A stretch of 64,000 nucleotides of DNA from Mesorhizobium prunaredense (GCF_900156895.1 NZ_FTPD01000001.1:323327-387326); one strand, 5' to 3'; positions 9,930 through 19,778 are shown, counted from the stretch's first letter. Translations and numbers: made by a program. The notes: generated from the sequence alone by a model not told the origin.

Positions 9930-10064
9930 CGTCTTCCTGTTTCAAATTGTGCTAATGAGCGGCAAATTTTTATTTTGCGCATGTCGTTATGACAGAACCG
10001 CTGCGCACCCTAGGGTCAGGGGCGTGGGCTGGCTTTTGGGCGACATGCAGTGAGGAACCCGCCA

Positions 10065-10526
10065 ATGACCGATACGAAAAACCTTACCCAGCTCGGCTCC
10101 AACGTCGAGGCGCCACAGAACCCTGAAGCAGCAGTCCTGGAGACCGTGCCGTTTTCGCGCGGCGATGGGCCGCCAGCCATCGTTCGCTTCACCTGCCCGG
10201 AATTCACCTCGCTCTGCCCGGTCACCGGCCAGCCGGACTTCGCCCACATCGTCATCGACTATGCACCCGACACGCTGCTGGTGGAATCGAAGTCGCTGAA
10301 GCTGTTCATGACCTCGTTTCGCAACCATGGCGCTTTCCATGAAGAGTGCACCGTCATGATCGGCCGCCGCATCATCGCCGCGACCAAACCACTGTGGTTG
10401 CGGATTGGCGGCTATTGGTATCCGCGCGGCGGCATTCCGATCGACGTGTTCTGGCAGACCGGCGCGCCGCCGCAAGGCGCATGGCTGCCCGACACCGGTG
10501 TTGCGCCCTATCGCGGACGCGGCTGA
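10065..10526 (+). CDS. queF: NADPH-dependent 7-cyano-7-deazaguanine reductase
   Basis: A 153-residue type-I QueF that reduces preQ0 to preQ1 in queuosine biosynthesis. The catalytic Cys lies in [15 protein letters not shown] and the QueF signature is [20 protein letters not shown]. An in-frame GTG exists at 10050, but ATG 10065 follows a GAGGAA site at normal spacing. It is a single gene unrelated to the amine cluster. I could not identify a preQ1 riboswitch upstream. Confidence 0.95.
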   Translation: MTDTKNLTQLGSNVEAPQNPEAAVLETVPFSRGDGPPAIVRFTCPEFTSLCPVTGQPDFAHIVIDYAPDTLLVESKSLKLFMTSFRNHGAFHEECTVMIGRRIIAATKPLWLRIGGYWYPRGGIPIDVFWQTGAPPQGAWLPDTGVAPYRGRG

Positions 10527-10565
10527 ATTCTGCTGCGAGATGTCCGGCGGGACAGCGCCCTGGAC

Positions 10566-10742
10566 AGCGCCCCCCTCTGTCCTGCCGGACATCTCCCCCA
10601 CACGTGGGGAGATTGGCCTTCGCATCGGCCTTCGCCAATCTCCAACGTTCGAAGACGGACGGCACGCTGGAGCTGCCGATCTCGCCACCTGTGGGGGAGA
10701 TGCCAAGTTTTGGCAAAGATGGCAGGGCAGAGGGGGGCGCCA
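10566..10742. repeat. Palindromic intergenic repeat (rhizobial type)
   Basis: The outer arms near 10566-10587 (CCCCCCTCTGTCCTGCCGG) and 10721-10742 (GGCAGGGCAGAGGGGGGC) are inverted copies. Inside are further hairpins such as ATCTCCCCCACACGTGGGGAGAT and GATTGGCCTTCG...CGCCAATC. Its layout matches the second repeat after mutL (62495-62639). Such extragenic palindromic elements are common in rhizobial genomes. Confidence 0.7.
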
Positions 10743-10816
10743 AGGATCGCCAACTCTGGTTTTCAATCGCCATCAGGCGATCGACGCTGTATGGCCCATC
10801 CTTCATCGGTCCGTTC

Positions 10817-11377
10817 TCACTCACACTGATATTGGCTGAGCGCCCATTCGCCGGTCACCGACAGAAGGTCCGATATCTTCCAGTCGCCGTCGACCTTTTT
10901 GAACTTCCATTCCAGCCGGTGCGGATTGCCGGCAACGATAAAGGCGACGATGACCTTGGCCTCATCGCCTTTGACCGCTTCAACAGTCTTCAGGCTGTTG
11001 TCGATCTCGGCCCTGTCGTACGCCGCATTGTCGAGCGCCATGTTGGGATCGAGGCATTCGCCCTGCCCCGATTTCCGCAGCGCATCGCTTTTGTCGAGCA
11101 CCGACTTCGCGGGATCGACGAAATGGTTGCGCTGAGCCGGATCGAGCTCGAGCCCGACATGCTCGTAAAACGGTTTCACCATCGCCGTCGGCGAACCTGG
11201 CCGCAGCGGAGCTGCCCGTGCATTTTCTGCTGGCGGCGAAGCGGCCGCCGGAGTTGCAGGTGCCGCATTGTCGGCCGGAGCATTTGCGGGCGGCGCGCCG
11301 AACAGGCCCTGGCCAGCGGTGCTGCTCAAACCCGCGGCCAGCAGGCACACAGTCGCCAGGGCCAGGGCGCGGGCCAT
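10817..11377 (-). CDS. Exported hypothetical protein (DUF3828-like), second of a tandem pair
   Basis: A 186-residue protein with an N-terminal signal sequence ([21 protein letters not shown]), a Pro/Ala-rich linker (about 30-65), then a compact domain ending [30 protein letters not shown] 11377 has GGAGTG upstream; the frame is open to 11419 but would overlap the previous gene. The C-terminal half resembles that of the neighbour at 11382-11861, so the two look like diverged duplicates. Assignment to the DUF3828/NTF2-like group is from memory; function unknown. Confidence 0.72.
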   Translation of the reverse strand: MARALALATVCLLAAGLSSTAGQGLFGAPPANAPADNAAPATPAAASPPAENARAAPLRPGSPTAMVKPFYEHVGLELDPAQRNHFVDPAKSVLDKSDALRKSGQGECLDPNMALDNAAYDRAEIDNSLKTVEAVKGDEAKVIVAFIVAGNPHRLEWKFKKVDGDWKISDLLSVTGEWALSQYQCE

Positions 11378-11381
11378 GGCA

Positions 11382-11861
11382 TCACTCCGGAGTCTGGCCA
11401 GCCAGGCATTCGAGCGCACTCAGCGTCCAGCCGCTGGTCTTCGAGGTGATGTCGGCAACCTTCCACTGGCCGTCGACCTTCTTCAGCGACCAGACCATTT
11501 CGCGTTTGGATTCATCGCCTTCCGGGAAAAGGTTGAAGGTCACTGTCACGTTGGCGCTGTCGCCATCCACTGCTTCGGACAGCTTCAGCGTCTTGGCGAC
11601 CGTCTTCTCGTCAAAGTCCTGCGCGTCGAGACCGGGGGCGAAGTCGATGCAAGGCACCTCGTCCGGCTTGTTCTTCTGCGCCTGGTCGTTGAGGTCGAAC
11701 AGCTTTGTCACCGGCTCGGTGAAACGGTCGCGGTATTTCGCGTCGGCCTCGAACTTGACCTCGGGCATGTAGAAGAACTTCACCGCATTGGAGGCCGGCC
11801 CGGCCAGGGCGGCCGCAGGCGCTGCGATCGAGAGAGCGGCGGCAAGCACAGTCAGTCTCAT
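11382..11861 (-). CDS. Exported hypothetical protein (DUF3828-like), first of a tandem pair
   Basis: A 159-residue protein with a cleavable-looking signal peptide ([21 protein letters not shown]) and a domain that starts NAVKFFY and ends [28 protein letters not shown], matching the C-terminal part of the next gene. A conserved Cys pair (PCIDFAPG and LECLAG) may form a periplasmic disulfide. It is separated by 4 nt from the downstream paralogue, so the two form an operon. No known function. Confidence 0.75.
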   Translation of the reverse strand: MRLTVLAAALSIAAPAAALAGPASNAVKFFYMPEVKFEADAKYRDRFTEPVTKLFDLNDQAQKNKPDEVPCIDFAPGLDAQDFDEKTVAKTLKLSEAVDGDSANVTVTFNLFPEGDESKREMVWSLKKVDGQWKVADITSKTSGWTLSALECLAGQTPE

Positions 11862-11980
11862 CCGATAATCTCCAGGCTTTCGTGGCGGGAACCGTTCAAT
11901 ACCACGAATCCTGCATCCCGGCTTTTTTGCGGCCCATGAAATCCCTTTGGGCGTTAACTCAGGCGCCCTTGGGCGTTAAC

Positions 11981-12066
11981 TCAGGCGTCCAGCCAGACGT
12001 TCTGGAGATCCATCTCGAAAGTCTGGTGGGCAGCGTAATTCTTCACCTTCTTGCTCATGTGGTAGA
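11981..12066 (-). pseudogene. Remnant 3' end of a family-5 solute-binding protein gene
   Basis: The minus strand reads FYHMSKKVKNYAAHQTFEMD then LQNVWLDA and a stop. This matches the last 28 residues of the intact solute-binding proteins at 54268-55917 ([20 protein letters not shown]...) and 18129-19778. The bases after the stop (GCCTGAGTTAAC) also match the 3' flank of the 54-kb gene. The rest of the gene is missing. A short duplication of TTGGGCGTTAACTCAGGCG precedes it (11948-11988). Confidence 0.85.
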
Positions 12067-12312
12067 AGCGCGGACGTCTGGACTATGATTTTTGCGCGGC
12101 CATTGATGATCCTACTGCCCGCTGCGCAAGCTCCTTGGATTCTTCCTTGGAGAGGTAAACGTGCATCCCGGTGCCGGAGCTAAGCACGAAGCCCATCCCG
12201 GCAGCAAGGTAGCGCTCGACAAGTCCCTGCAAACGGGTCCAATCGATATGACCCAGAGGCGTCGAACGGTGTTGTGATCGCGAGGTTCAAGCGGGAAATG
12301 GAAGTCAGGCAT
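12064..12312 (-). pseudogene. Truncated, frameshifted DHDPS/NanA-family gene (5' part only)
   Basis: The ATG at 12312 and following bases correspond to the start of the intact gene at 24072 (MSDFPFPGLNLAITTPF), but a deletion shifts the frame after about nine codons (MPDFHFPLEPRDHN). Further small indels occur, for example AAGCCCATCCC where the intact copy has AAGCCCTTTATCCC. The gene is cut off at codon ~82, where it abuts the solute-binding-protein remnant. Confidence 0.85.
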
Positions 12313-12597
12313 CTCTTCTCAAGTCTCCAATGCTTCCAGACTAGGGAATGCGAATTTCCAGCCGATGAGGGTATGGTTTCGATGCTGGTGGCAGTGGCGA
12401 CCGGAGGATTGCCCTCGGTCGGCTGGCATTCGCGCAATTCCTGTCCGACGTTGGACTGAAAATGCTGCGTTCGCTATCTATCAACCATAAGATGCCACTG
12501 GAGAGCCAAAGCAGGATTCCTGAGGAACAACTCCCAGGCCAGGCCCGCTCGGAAGCCTGATGTGTCCCTCTTCGACGGACACACCGTTCTTCTCGTC
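12064..12597. repeat. Degenerate copy of 23819-24369 (5' dapA-like gene, spacer, 3' hpbD)
   Basis: About 534 nt match 23819-24369 with scattered substitutions and small deletions. The copy contains the first ~82 codons of a DHDPS-family gene, the ~180-nt spacer, and the last 37 codons of an hpbD-like gene. Similarity starts at AGAAGCGCGGACGTCTGGAC and stops abruptly after TTCTTCTCGTC. This marks an old duplication or recombination event. Confidence 0.9.
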
Positions 12598-12966
12598 TGT
12601 TCCGAGCGATATCGGATCGTCGTTCGTTGGACCGGAGGTCAACGTGAACGATCCTTCCTCACGAAGGAATCCAAGTCCAAGTCTGACAAGGTTCACCTGC
12701 CCCATGAGTTTGCTTTGCAAGCCGATTGCATATTGCTCGATGGTGAACTCGGCGAGCGGGGCGAAATGAACCGTGCCCGCTGTGCATATCAGGGCATCGA
12801 ACTCGCCGATCTGGCTGAACATTCGACTTATGGACGAGGGATTGTCGATATCGACCTGGAAATCGCCGGTGCTTCGGCCGACAGCGATGACATCGTGGCG
12901 CCTGCCGAGTTCGGCCGACACGGCCTTGCCGATTTCGCCACTCCCACCAACATGAACGATTCTCAC
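12481..12966 (-). CDS. Chimeric ORF: SDR N-terminus fused to hpbD C-terminal tail
   Basis: This is a 161-residue open frame. Residues 1 to about 123 are a short-chain dehydrogenase start ([20 protein letters not shown], then NNAG-like CTAGTVHF), cut before the catalytic YxxxK. Residues ~125-161 ([20 protein letters not shown] onward) are nearly identical to the last 37 residues of the HpbD-like enzyme at 24253-25359. The junction is at about 12594-12597, the edge of the duplicated block. Lacking the SDR active site and substrate lobe, it is unlikely to be an active dehydrogenase. It is last in an operon after the DAO and DHDPS-fold genes (20-nt gap). Confidence 0.85.
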   Translation of the reverse strand: MRIVHVGGSGEIGKAVSAELGRRHDVIAVGRSTGDFQVDIDNPSSISRMFSQIGEFDALICTAGTVHFAPLAEFTIEQYAIGLQSKLMGQVNLVRLGLGFLREEGSFTLTSGPTNDDPISLGTDEKNGVSVEEGHIRLPSGPGLGVVPQESCFGSPVASYG

Positions 12967-12986
12967 GAAGCCCTCGCCTCTGCGCC

Positions 12987-13859
12987 TTAGACGCCCAACG
13001 GTTCAAGCGATCGGCGAAGCTGCGCTTCCTGATCTGCGGAGAGCTTTCTCAATGGGCTGCGAACATTACCTGTTCCGTAGCCGCGCAGTTGCGCCGCTCG
13101 AAGTACCGACGGCGTATAGGGAGACCTCCAGATAAAGAGCAACGAGGGCAACATGCGCTGCCAGAGGGTTAGCGCCTGTTCGTATTCCTTGCGGTCCACC
13201 AATCTATATAGCTCGACCGCTTCAGAAGGCATGTAATTCGCACCACCCCATATGACGCCGCGGGCCCCGGCCATCAAGGCGTAGAGCGTGGTGGTGTCGC
13301 AGCCATTGAGCACTGTTCCGCTTGTCTGCAGGTACTCCTGATGGACAGTAAAGTCCCCTGCGCTGTCCTTGATGTAGTTAAAGTTCTTCAACTGGCTCAG
13401 GCGCTCAAACAGCTGTGGTGAAACCGAAATGCCGGTGGCCTGCGGGATGTTGTAGCCGACCAGGTCGATACCTAATTCAGCATCGATTGCTTTGTAGAAG
13501 TCGAAGATTCCCTGCTCATCACTCGGACCCTCCAGGTAGGGTGGCAGTACCATCAATGCGTCGGCGCCGACGGACTCCGCGTGACGCGACCTTCTGATGA
13601 CTTCGTCCATATTCAAAGCGGAGGTCTGGCAAATGACGTTGCAGCGACCAGCTATTCGCTTTGCGCCTACTTCGTAGAGGCGGTTGCACTCGGCCTCGGT
13701 AAGATAGGGATGTTGCCCGGTCCCTGCGCCAAGCACCAGCCCGTGAACACCGGCGGCGACGTACTTCTCGATCAGATCCTCGAAAATCGAATAGTTGATC
13801 GCACCATTCTCATCGAACGGTGTTTGCATTGCCAGATTTATGCCCTTCAGGTCCGCCAT
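12987..13859 (-). CDS. DHDPS/N-acetylneuraminate lyase-family enzyme 1
   Basis: A 290-residue class-I aldolase-fold protein. The Schiff-base lysine is K164 in NYIKDSAGD and the conserved Tyr is Y136 in [17 protein letters not shown] replaces the GTTGE-type loop. In hydroxyproline pathways this family includes the pyrroline-4-hydroxy-2-carboxylate deaminase, which fits the neighbouring FAD oxidase (17-nt gap upstream). It is closest in style to the copy at 23185-24072 and less like the copy at 28300-29205. Substrate inferred from context. Confidence 0.8.
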   Translation of the reverse strand: MADLKGINLAMQTPFDENGAINYSIFEDLIEKYVAAGVHGLVLGAGTGQHPYLTEAECNRLYEVGAKRIAGRCNVICQTSALNMDEVIRRSRHAESVGADALMVLPPYLEGPSDEQGIFDFYKAIDAELGIDLVGYNIPQATGISVSPQLFERLSQLKNFNYIKDSAGDFTVHQEYLQTSGTVLNGCDTTTLYALMAGARGVIWGGANYMPSEAVELYRLVDRKEYEQALTLWQRMLPSLLFIWRSPYTPSVLRAAQLRGYGTGNVRSPLRKLSADQEAQLRRSLEPLGV

Positions 13860-13876
13860 GATCTCTCTCGTTGTAT

Positions 13877-15211
13877 CTAGACTTCAGCGCCGGCCTGTCG
13901 GAAACGGACCGCGGTTACGATGCGAACGCCCATCGCTGTGACAGGCCTGGGATAGGGCTTGCTGGGACTTGCTCGCGTCTTCAGGATATCGACCACCGGC
14001 GATGATCTCCCTGACGCCAGATCGGCTACGGCCTTGCCGAAGGCAGCTCCGCGCGCGACGCCTGTTCCGTTGCAGAATGCGGCGCCGTAAACCTTCTCCG
14101 CCAACTCGCCGAAGACCATTCCGCCATTTTGCGCGAGGGTAAGAAGGCCGCCCCAGCTGGCCTCGAAGCCGATCGAGGAGAGCTCCGGCCACCGCCGATC
14201 GAAGGCGATCTGCTGCTGCACCCGAGCCCTCATCACGTCCTGCGTGGTGGTCTTGAAGTCCGTCGCATAGGAATAGACGTTGCGAAGGAAAAGCCGGTTG
14301 TCGATCGTGCGACGAACCGTCGTGCCGAAGCTGTTGGCTGGAATAAGTCCGTAGGCGTTCTTGTTCCCCACCCGCGAAAGCTCACGCTCCGTGAGCTGTC
14401 GTGTCATGCTCGCAAATGTGTATAGCGGTATGGCGCGGTTGTCGAAGAAGCCAAACTTCGTCAGATAGCCTGACGCGCAGATGATGACCTTCGAAGCCCT
14501 GATTGTTCCGGTGGGCGTCTCGCAGATGTGCTTCGGCGCACCGAACTGCACCGCTACGATAGGCGTGTTTTCGTGAACGGTGACGTTGTCGGGCAGGCTT
14601 CTTGTCGCATTCTTGAGATATTTCGCAGGCTGGACCAAGACGGTGCCAGGATGATGCAAGGCTTTGATGTAGTGCTTGCTGCCGGTGATCGCCTGGATTT
14701 CGGGGGTCTCGACCCAGCTGTAGTTCTGCCCAAGCTTATCCAGCGCCTTCGAAAAGCGGTGCAGATCCTCCACACCGTGAGCGGTGGCCGCGCTGTGGTA
14801 TTTTCCCTGCGCGTCCCAGTCGCAATCGACCCCATGCTCTTCGACAGCGCTTCGGATGTAGGCGATCCCGTCCAGGTTAACGAACAGCTCTTCCTTGTTC
14901 CCCTTGATGTCTTCGACGAAATCGCGCTTCCGAGGATTGTGCGCGAGATCGATGACGAAACCCATGCACCGTCCGGATGCATTGTTCCCAATGCGGCCGG
15001 CGTCTACCAGGACAACCGAAGACTGCGGGTTGAGTTCGGCAAATCGACGGGCCGCGTGTAGCCCCATCCAGCCGCCGCCAATCACGAGGCAATCACACGC
15101 AACGTCGCCTTCTTGCGGCAGCAGCGCCAACTCCGGTCCGGCCGTAGTGTACCAGCCGGACATAGTCGGTTCGGGATGGGGTGGCTGAACGACTTTGCGC
15201 TCTTTCGTCAT
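13877..15211 (-). CDS. FAD-dependent DAO-family oxidoreductase 1
   Basis: About 444 residues with the dinucleotide-binding motif CLVIGGGWMGLHAA, the ASGRCMGFVIDLAHN segment and a C-terminal NGTGVARGAAFGK motif, typical of DAO-type amine/amino-acid oxidoreductases (D-amino-acid, sarcosine, hydroxyproline branch). TTG 15238 and GTG 15232 are in frame, but a palindrome AACTC-GCT-GAGTT (15237-15249) covers the TTG, so ATG 15211 was chosen. It heads an operon with a DHDPS-fold enzyme and the chimeric SDR, divergent from a LysR gene. Likely role: oxidation of a D-proline-type imino acid after demethylation. Confidence 0.82.
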   Translation of the reverse strand: MTKERKVVQPPHPEPTMSGWYTTAGPELALLPQEGDVACDCLVIGGGWMGLHAARRFAELNPQSSVVLVDAGRIGNNASGRCMGFVIDLAHNPRKRDFVEDIKGNKEELFVNLDGIAYIRSAVEEHGVDCDWDAQGKYHSAATAHGVEDLHRFSKALDKLGQNYSWVETPEIQAITGSKHYIKALHHPGTVLVQPAKYLKNATRSLPDNVTVHENTPIVAVQFGAPKHICETPTGTIRASKVIICASGYLTKFGFFDNRAIPLYTFASMTRQLTERELSRVGNKNAYGLIPANSFGTTVRRTIDNRLFLRNVYSYATDFKTTTQDVMRARVQQQIAFDRRWPELSSIGFEASWGGLLTLAQNGGMVFGELAEKVYGAAFCNGTGVARGAAFGKAVADLASGRSSPVVDILKTRASPSKPYPRPVTAMGVRIVTAVRFRQAGAEV

Positions 15212-15368
15212 TATTTGGTTGAACGAATTCACTGCCAACTCGCTGAGTTAAGGCGACCGATGACGAAGGCTTGGCAACGATCTGCGGTCGCGTTGCTTCC
15301 TGTTCGAATAGACCAGTTGGCGGGCGTCTCGTAGACGGAAAAGATAGCGTCTGATATAGATCTGCTTC

Positions 15369-16277
15369 ATGTCAAAGCTTCGCAGCCTGGTGCCCTCGAC
15401 ACATTCGCTTTTTGTCTTCGAAGCGGCTGCCCGAACCCAAAGTTTCAAAAGCGCAGCCAGCGAGCTCAGCGTGACGCAACCGAGCGTCTCGCACTCGATC
15501 AAGATGTTCGAGAAGCATTGCGGGACCGCGCTCTTTGCCCGTGACAATCGAGGAGTGCAGCTGACGGAGGCTGGCAGGCAGCTCTACGATGAGGTGCGCA
15601 CTAGCTTCCGCCGTCTGGAACAGCGGCTTGAGACCATTTCCGATCGCGGAACGAAGTACGTCACTTTTGCGGCGTCGACATCCCTCGCGGCACATTGGCT
15701 TGCGCCTCAGCTCTATCATTTCCAGGAAGAGCATCCGGACGTTAAGATCAAGGTGGTCGGCACCGATCGGGACATCGAGCCCGATCACGAAGTAGACGTC
15801 ACCGTGTGGGTGCGGCCACGGGATTTTGATAGGGCCAACAGCTGGTTCGTATGCGACGAGATCATTTTCCCCGTCTGCTCCCCCGCATATCTTCTGGCGC
15901 ACCCCGCTCCAAAGAGCGTCGATGAGCTGGTTCGACACCAGCTCATTCATTCGTCCGATGCCTTTCGCAAGCGAATGAGCTGGCCCGAATGGGTCGAGCT
16001 TGCAGGCGGAGATGCCAGCGAGACCAAACCGAACATTGTATTCAACGACTATCAGCTGGCGCTCCAGGCAGCTCTTGCAGGCGAAGGAATCTCGCTGGGA
16101 TGGTCCCTGACCGCCCAACACCTGCTTAACAACCGCCTGCTGGTTCGGCCCATCGCGACTGAGATCAAGACCGACCGCGCCTTCTTCCTCTTGTCCAATG
16201 AAGATCCTGGCAAAAACAAGAGGTGCAAGGTTCTGGTGGACTGGTTCCTCGCTCAGTCGAAGGAATTACGCCCTTAG
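15369..16277 (+). CDS. LysR-family regulator 1 (GcvA-like)
   Basis: A 302-residue LTTR. The N-terminal HTH is FEAAARTQSFKSAASELSVTQPSVSHSIKMFE (about 17-48), followed by a substrate-binding fold with QAALAGEGISLGW. It lies between the divergent DAO1 operon and the co-directional mttB1 module, so it could control either. Perfect palindromes occur on both sides: AACTC-GCT-GAGTT near DAO1 and TAAACT-G-AGTTTA before mttB1. Effector unknown. Confidence 0.88.
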   Translation: MSKLRSLVPSTHSLFVFEAAARTQSFKSAASELSVTQPSVSHSIKMFEKHCGTALFARDNRGVQLTEAGRQLYDEVRTSFRRLEQRLETISDRGTKYVTFAASTSLAAHWLAPQLYHFQEEHPDVKIKVVGTDRDIEPDHEVDVTVWVRPRDFDRANSWFVCDEIIFPVCSPAYLLAHPAPKSVDELVRHQLIHSSDAFRKRMSWPEWVELAGGDASETKPNIVFNDYQLALQAALAGEGISLGWSLTAQHLLNNRLLVRPIATEIKTDRAFFLLSNEDPGKNKRCKVLVDWFLAQSKELRP

Positions 16278-16383
16278 ACTAGACGGCTACCGCCCAACGC
16301 CCCCTCGGTCTCATACCACCTCCGCGTCGTCTTTCGGGAGTGTTCTAACTAGGTAACGAGTGCCTGCGCAGTCGACCCAGGTA

Positions 16384-16396
16384 TAAACTGAGTTTA
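16384..16396. promoter_or_regulatory. Palindrome TAAACT-G-AGTTTA upstream of mttB1
   Basis: A perfect 13-bp palindrome about 140 nt before the methyltransferase start. A sister sequence (ATAAGCT-C-AGCTTAT) lies in the equivalent gap before mttB3, giving a shared core TATAARCTSAGYTTA. It is a candidate LysR-type operator. Confidence 0.5.
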
Positions 16397-16537
16397 ACGC
16401 AAGCGAAACCTTTTACGAGTCCTCAGGGCGCTCACAGGACCATATCATCAACGTCAATGAACAGGGCCGCGTTCCGTACGCGAACCGAGCAAAAGTTCTG
16501 TTGGCGGGGACCTATTTGCGCCCCTTGGGAAAACGCG

Positions 16538-18079
16538 ATGATGGATCCTGATACTCCCGCAATCCGCCGCCGCGGAGGACGCGCGTCGGTCGTAGCTGCC
16601 CGGGAAGCAGAGAAGAGGCCTCGCGTCTCGACCATCAAGTACGGCATTCGACCTGTGGAAGCCGTCACTGCTGAGCAGCTTGAGCGCATTCACCAAGCTT
16701 CGTTGGCGATCTTGCGCGAGATCGGAATCGAATTCCGGGATGAAACAGCGATCCGGCAATGGAAGGAGGCTGGCGCCGACGTCCAAGGCCAACGTGTGCG
16801 CCTCGATGGCGAGATGCTGATGCATCTGATCTCGAAGGCCCCATCCCGTTTTGAGATGACATCGCGCGATCCGTCACAGCGTTTCGAGATCGCGCCAGAC
16901 ACAATGACCTTCGGCGCCATGCAAGGCGCGCCAAACGTCCGGGACCTTCAGGGGGTGCGACGCGCATCCACGATCGAGGATCTGCGGAACATGAACCGGC
17001 TGACCCAGATGCTGCCCGGGTTCCATATCGCCGGCGGGTTCACCTGCGAGCCGACCGACATCGCTGTTCCATGGCGCCATCTGCACATCAACCATTCGAG
17101 CCTGGTGGAAACGAACATGCCCTTCTTCGGTCTGACGACCGGGAAGCAGCGAGCCGAGGACTCGATCGCCATGGGGCAGATCGTCCACGGCAAGGACTTT
17201 ATGGATCAGAACGCGGTGATGCTCGGACACGTGTCGGGAAACTCGCCGTTGGTCTGGGATTCGACCATGCTGGAAGGACTTCGCGCTTTCGTCGAGGCGA
17301 ACCAGGTCGTCCTGCTGTCGCCTTTTGTTCTCGGCGCCGCAAACACTCCCGCCGACATCCCGGCCACAATCGCCCAGTTGAATGCCGAGGCACTCGCAGC
17401 GCTCGCCTACACCCAGTTGGTCAGGCCCGGCGCCAAAATGATCTATGGGCAATATTCAGTCTCGGTGTCGATGCGCAGCGGCGCTCCGATGTCCGGCATG
17501 CCCGAAGTCACTCTAATCAACGCCGTCATCGGCCAACTGGCAAGGCGGTATGGTTTGCCGTGGCGAACGACGGCATCCCAGTCGTCCGCAAAGACCTTCG
17601 ATGCTCAGTCCGGATACGAATCGGCGATCGCCTACATGTCGGGAGCGAGTGCAGGCGCGAACCTGATGATGCATGCGGGCGGCTGGGATGAGGCCGGCCT
17701 CGTATGCTGCATGGCGAAGTTTGTCGCCGATGCCGAACAGAACCTGCTGATCGAAAAATACGCGCAGGGGATTTCGTTCGAGCATTTCGACGACGCTCTC
17801 GAAGCAGTGCGGCGCATCGGCCCCGGCGGCCACTATCTCGGAGATTCCTTCACGCTCAAGCGCTTCAAGGACGCATTCTTCGCGCCGGAGATCCTCGATT
17901 ACCTCAGCTATGAGCAGTGGAAGGTCAAAGGCTCCAAGGACATGGCGCAGCGCTGCCGTGAGAAGGCGAAATCGATCATCGCGAGTTACGAGCAGCCGCC
18001 AATGGATCCAGCCGTGCGCGAGGAACTCGATGCATTCGTGGCGCAACGCCAGGAGGAGATTTCGCCAAGCATCGCCTGA
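16538..18079 (+). CDS. MttB-superfamily (non-pyrrolysine) quaternary amine methyltransferase 1
   Basis: A 513-residue TIM-barrel methyltransferase of the MttB/MtgB superfamily, which moves a methyl group from an amine to a corrinoid protein. Typical segments are [55 protein letters not shown] and [12 protein letters not shown]. It reads through without TAG, so it is a glycine-betaine-type (MtgB-like) member and not the pyrrolysine trimethylamine enzyme. The frame opens at 16457, but ATG 16538 fits the family start. It is followed by an exported solute-binding protein and a corrinoid protein. Substrate likely an N-methylproline betaine or similar (inferred). Confidence 0.85.
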   Translation: MMDPDTPAIRRRGGRASVVAAREAEKRPRVSTIKYGIRPVEAVTAEQLERIHQASLAILREIGIEFRDETAIRQWKEAGADVQGQRVRLDGEMLMHLISKAPSRFEMTSRDPSQRFEIAPDTMTFGAMQGAPNVRDLQGVRRASTIEDLRNMNRLTQMLPGFHIAGGFTCEPTDIAVPWRHLHINHSSLVETNMPFFGLTTGKQRAEDSIAMGQIVHGKDFMDQNAVMLGHVSGNSPLVWDSTMLEGLRAFVEANQVVLLSPFVLGAANTPADIPATIAQLNAEALAALAYTQLVRPGAKMIYGQYSVSVSMRSGAPMSGMPEVTLINAVIGQLARRYGLPWRTTASQSSAKTFDAQSGYESAIAYMSGASAGANLMMHAGGWDEAGLVCCMAKFVADAEQNLLIEKYAQGISFEHFDDALEAVRRIGPGGHYLGDSFTLKRFKDAFFAPEILDYLSYEQWKVKGSKDMAQRCREKAKSIIASYEQPPMDPAVREELDAFVAQRQEEISPSIA

Positions 18080-18128
18080 GCGTCCACCCAAGAGATCAAT
18101 ATCCGGGAACACTAACAAGGAGAAGAAA

Positions 18129-19778
18129 ATGGGACTTTTCAGAAGCAATGGGAATCGCGTTCCGGCTGCCATCGAAAAGATGGCAAGCGACGTCAAAGCA
18201 GGACAAATGGACCGGCGCGAGTTTCTCGCGCTTGCGAGCACGTTCGGCGCCTCGGCGGCAATGGCCTACGGCTTGATTGGCGTAGCATTGCCCCAGCCCG
18301 CACGCGCCGCCGAGCCAAAGAAGGGCGGAACCCTGCGTGTGTCCATGCCCGTCAAGGCGCAAAAAGACCCACGTACCTATGATTGGGTTGAGCTTGCCAA
18401 CATTTCTCGCTGCTGGCTTGAGCCGCTGGTTCGCTACACACACGAATTCACATTTGAACCTGTCCTGCTGGAAAGCTGGGAGGTCAATGACGATGCCACC
18501 GAATATGTCTTCCATGTCCGAAAGGGTGTTACCTGGAACAATGGCGACGCTTTCGACGCCGATGACGTAGTCCTCAACATCACCCGCTGGTGCGAGAAGG
18601 GCGTCTCCGGCAATTCGATGGCCGCGCGCGTCGGGGGACTGATTGACGCCAAGACCGGCAAGGCGAGAGATGGAGCTATCGTCAAGGTCGATGACCATAC
18701 CGTCAAGCTCAAGCTTAGCGACCCGGACATCGCCATCATCGCGAATTTCACCGACTACCCCGGACTGATCGTCCATCGCAGTTTCGATGCCGGCGGCGCC
18801 GACCCGGTCGCAAAGCCGATCGGAACGGGGGCATTCGAACTGGTATCCTACGCGGTCGGCAGCAAGGCTGAAGTCAAACGCCGCGAGAATGGCAAATGGT
18901 GGGGCGGCGAAGCTCTGCTGGATGGCGTGCAATTCGTCGACTATGGAACCGACTTCCAGGCAACGGTGGCTGCCTTCGACTCCGGAGAGATCGACGTCAA
19001 TATGGAGACGCCGGCTGACTTCATCGACATCCTGGACAAGATGGACGTGGTCAAATCGGAAGTCGCCACCGCAACGACGCTGGTGTGCCGCACCAACACG
19101 ACCAACAAACCATATGACAACAAGAAGGTCCGTAACGCGCTGCAGATGGCGGTCGACAACAACACTGTCCTTCAACTCGGCTATGCAGGACGGGGAACGG
19201 TCGGCGAAAACCATCACGTCAGCCCGATCCACCCGGAATATTTTGCCCTGCCTAAGAAAAGCCGGGACGTCGAGGGCGCGAAGAAACTCATTGCTGAATC
19301 CGGAAATGCCGACTTCGAGCATGAGCTGATTTCGATCGACGAAGACTGGCAGAAAAACACCGGTGACGCCATTGCGGCGCAGCTTCGAGAGGCCGGCATC
19401 AAGGTCAAGCGCACGGTGCTTCCGGGTTCGACTTTCTGGAACGACTGGGCGAAGTATCCCTATTCGCTGACCGTTTGGTACATGCGACCGCTCGGGGTTC
19501 AGGTCCTAGCGCTGGCTTATCGCACTGGCGAGGCTTGGAATGAGACTGCTTACGCAAATCCCGACTTCGACGCCAAGCTCAAGAAGGCGTTCTCGGTCAG
19601 CGATGCCGCCAAGCGGAAGGAACTGATGCAGGACATCGAAGATGTGCTGCAGGATTCTGGGGTCATCATCCAGCCGTTCTGGCAAAGCCTCTTTGGTCAC
19701 ATGAACAAGAAAGTTCAGGACTATGCAATCCACCAGACTTTCCAGATGGATTTGCAGAAAGTCTGGCTGGCAGCCTAG
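18129..19778 (+). CDS. Tat-exported family-5 ABC solute-binding protein 1
   Basis: A 549-residue periplasmic binding protein of the peptide/nickel (SBP_bac_5) family. A twin-arginine signal [18 protein letters not shown] sits near residue 28, followed by [12 protein letters not shown] and the family block [25 protein letters not shown] 18129 follows AAGGAG. It lies between mttB1 and the corrinoid gene, an unusual place, and no cognate permease or ATPase of this family is in the window. It is clearly paralogous to 54268-55917, with the same length. It probably captures the methylated amine for an importer encoded elsewhere. Confidence 0.88.
   Translation: MGLFRSNGNRVPAAIEKMASDVKAGQMDRREFLALASTFGASAAMAYGLIGVALPQPARAAEPKKGGTLRVSMPVKAQKDPRTYDWVELANISRCWLEPLVRYTHEFTFEPVLLESWEVNDDATEYVFHVRKGVTWNNGDAFDADDVVLNITRWCEKGVSGNSMAARVGGLIDAKTGKARDGAIVKVDDHTVKLKLSDPDIAIIANFTDYPGLIVHRSFDAGGADPVAKPIGTGAFELVSYAVGSKAEVKRRENGKWWGGEALLDGVQFVDYGTDFQATVAAFDSGEIDVNMETPADFIDILDKMDVVKSEVATATTLVCRTNTTNKPYDNKKVRNALQMAVDNNTVLQLGYAGRGTVGENHHVSPIHPEYFALPKKSRDVEGAKKLIAESGNADFEHELISIDEDWQKNTGDAIAAQLREAGIKVKRTVLPGSTFWNDWAKYPYSLTVWYMRPLGVQVLALAYRTGEAWNETAYANPDFDAKLKKAFSVSDAAKRKELMQDIEDVLQDSGVIIQPFWQSLFGHMNKKVQDYAIHQTFQMDLQKVWLAA

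Noticed and set aside
9930..10064. preQ1 riboswitch upstream of queF
   Set aside because: The leader is short and I could not find a convincing preQ1 aptamer pattern; a covariance search would be decisive.
10527..10816. Possible short genes in the repeat between queF and the exported proteins
   Set aside because: The open frames come from the palindromic repeat itself and have no start signals.
16538..18079. Pyrrolysine-containing trimethylamine methyltransferase
   Set aside because: None of the three MttB-like genes has an in-frame TAG; all read through at normal length, so they are the non-pyrrolysine type.
18096..19322. 408-codon minus-strand open frame
   Set aside because: Antisense shadow of the Tat-exported solute-binding protein 1.
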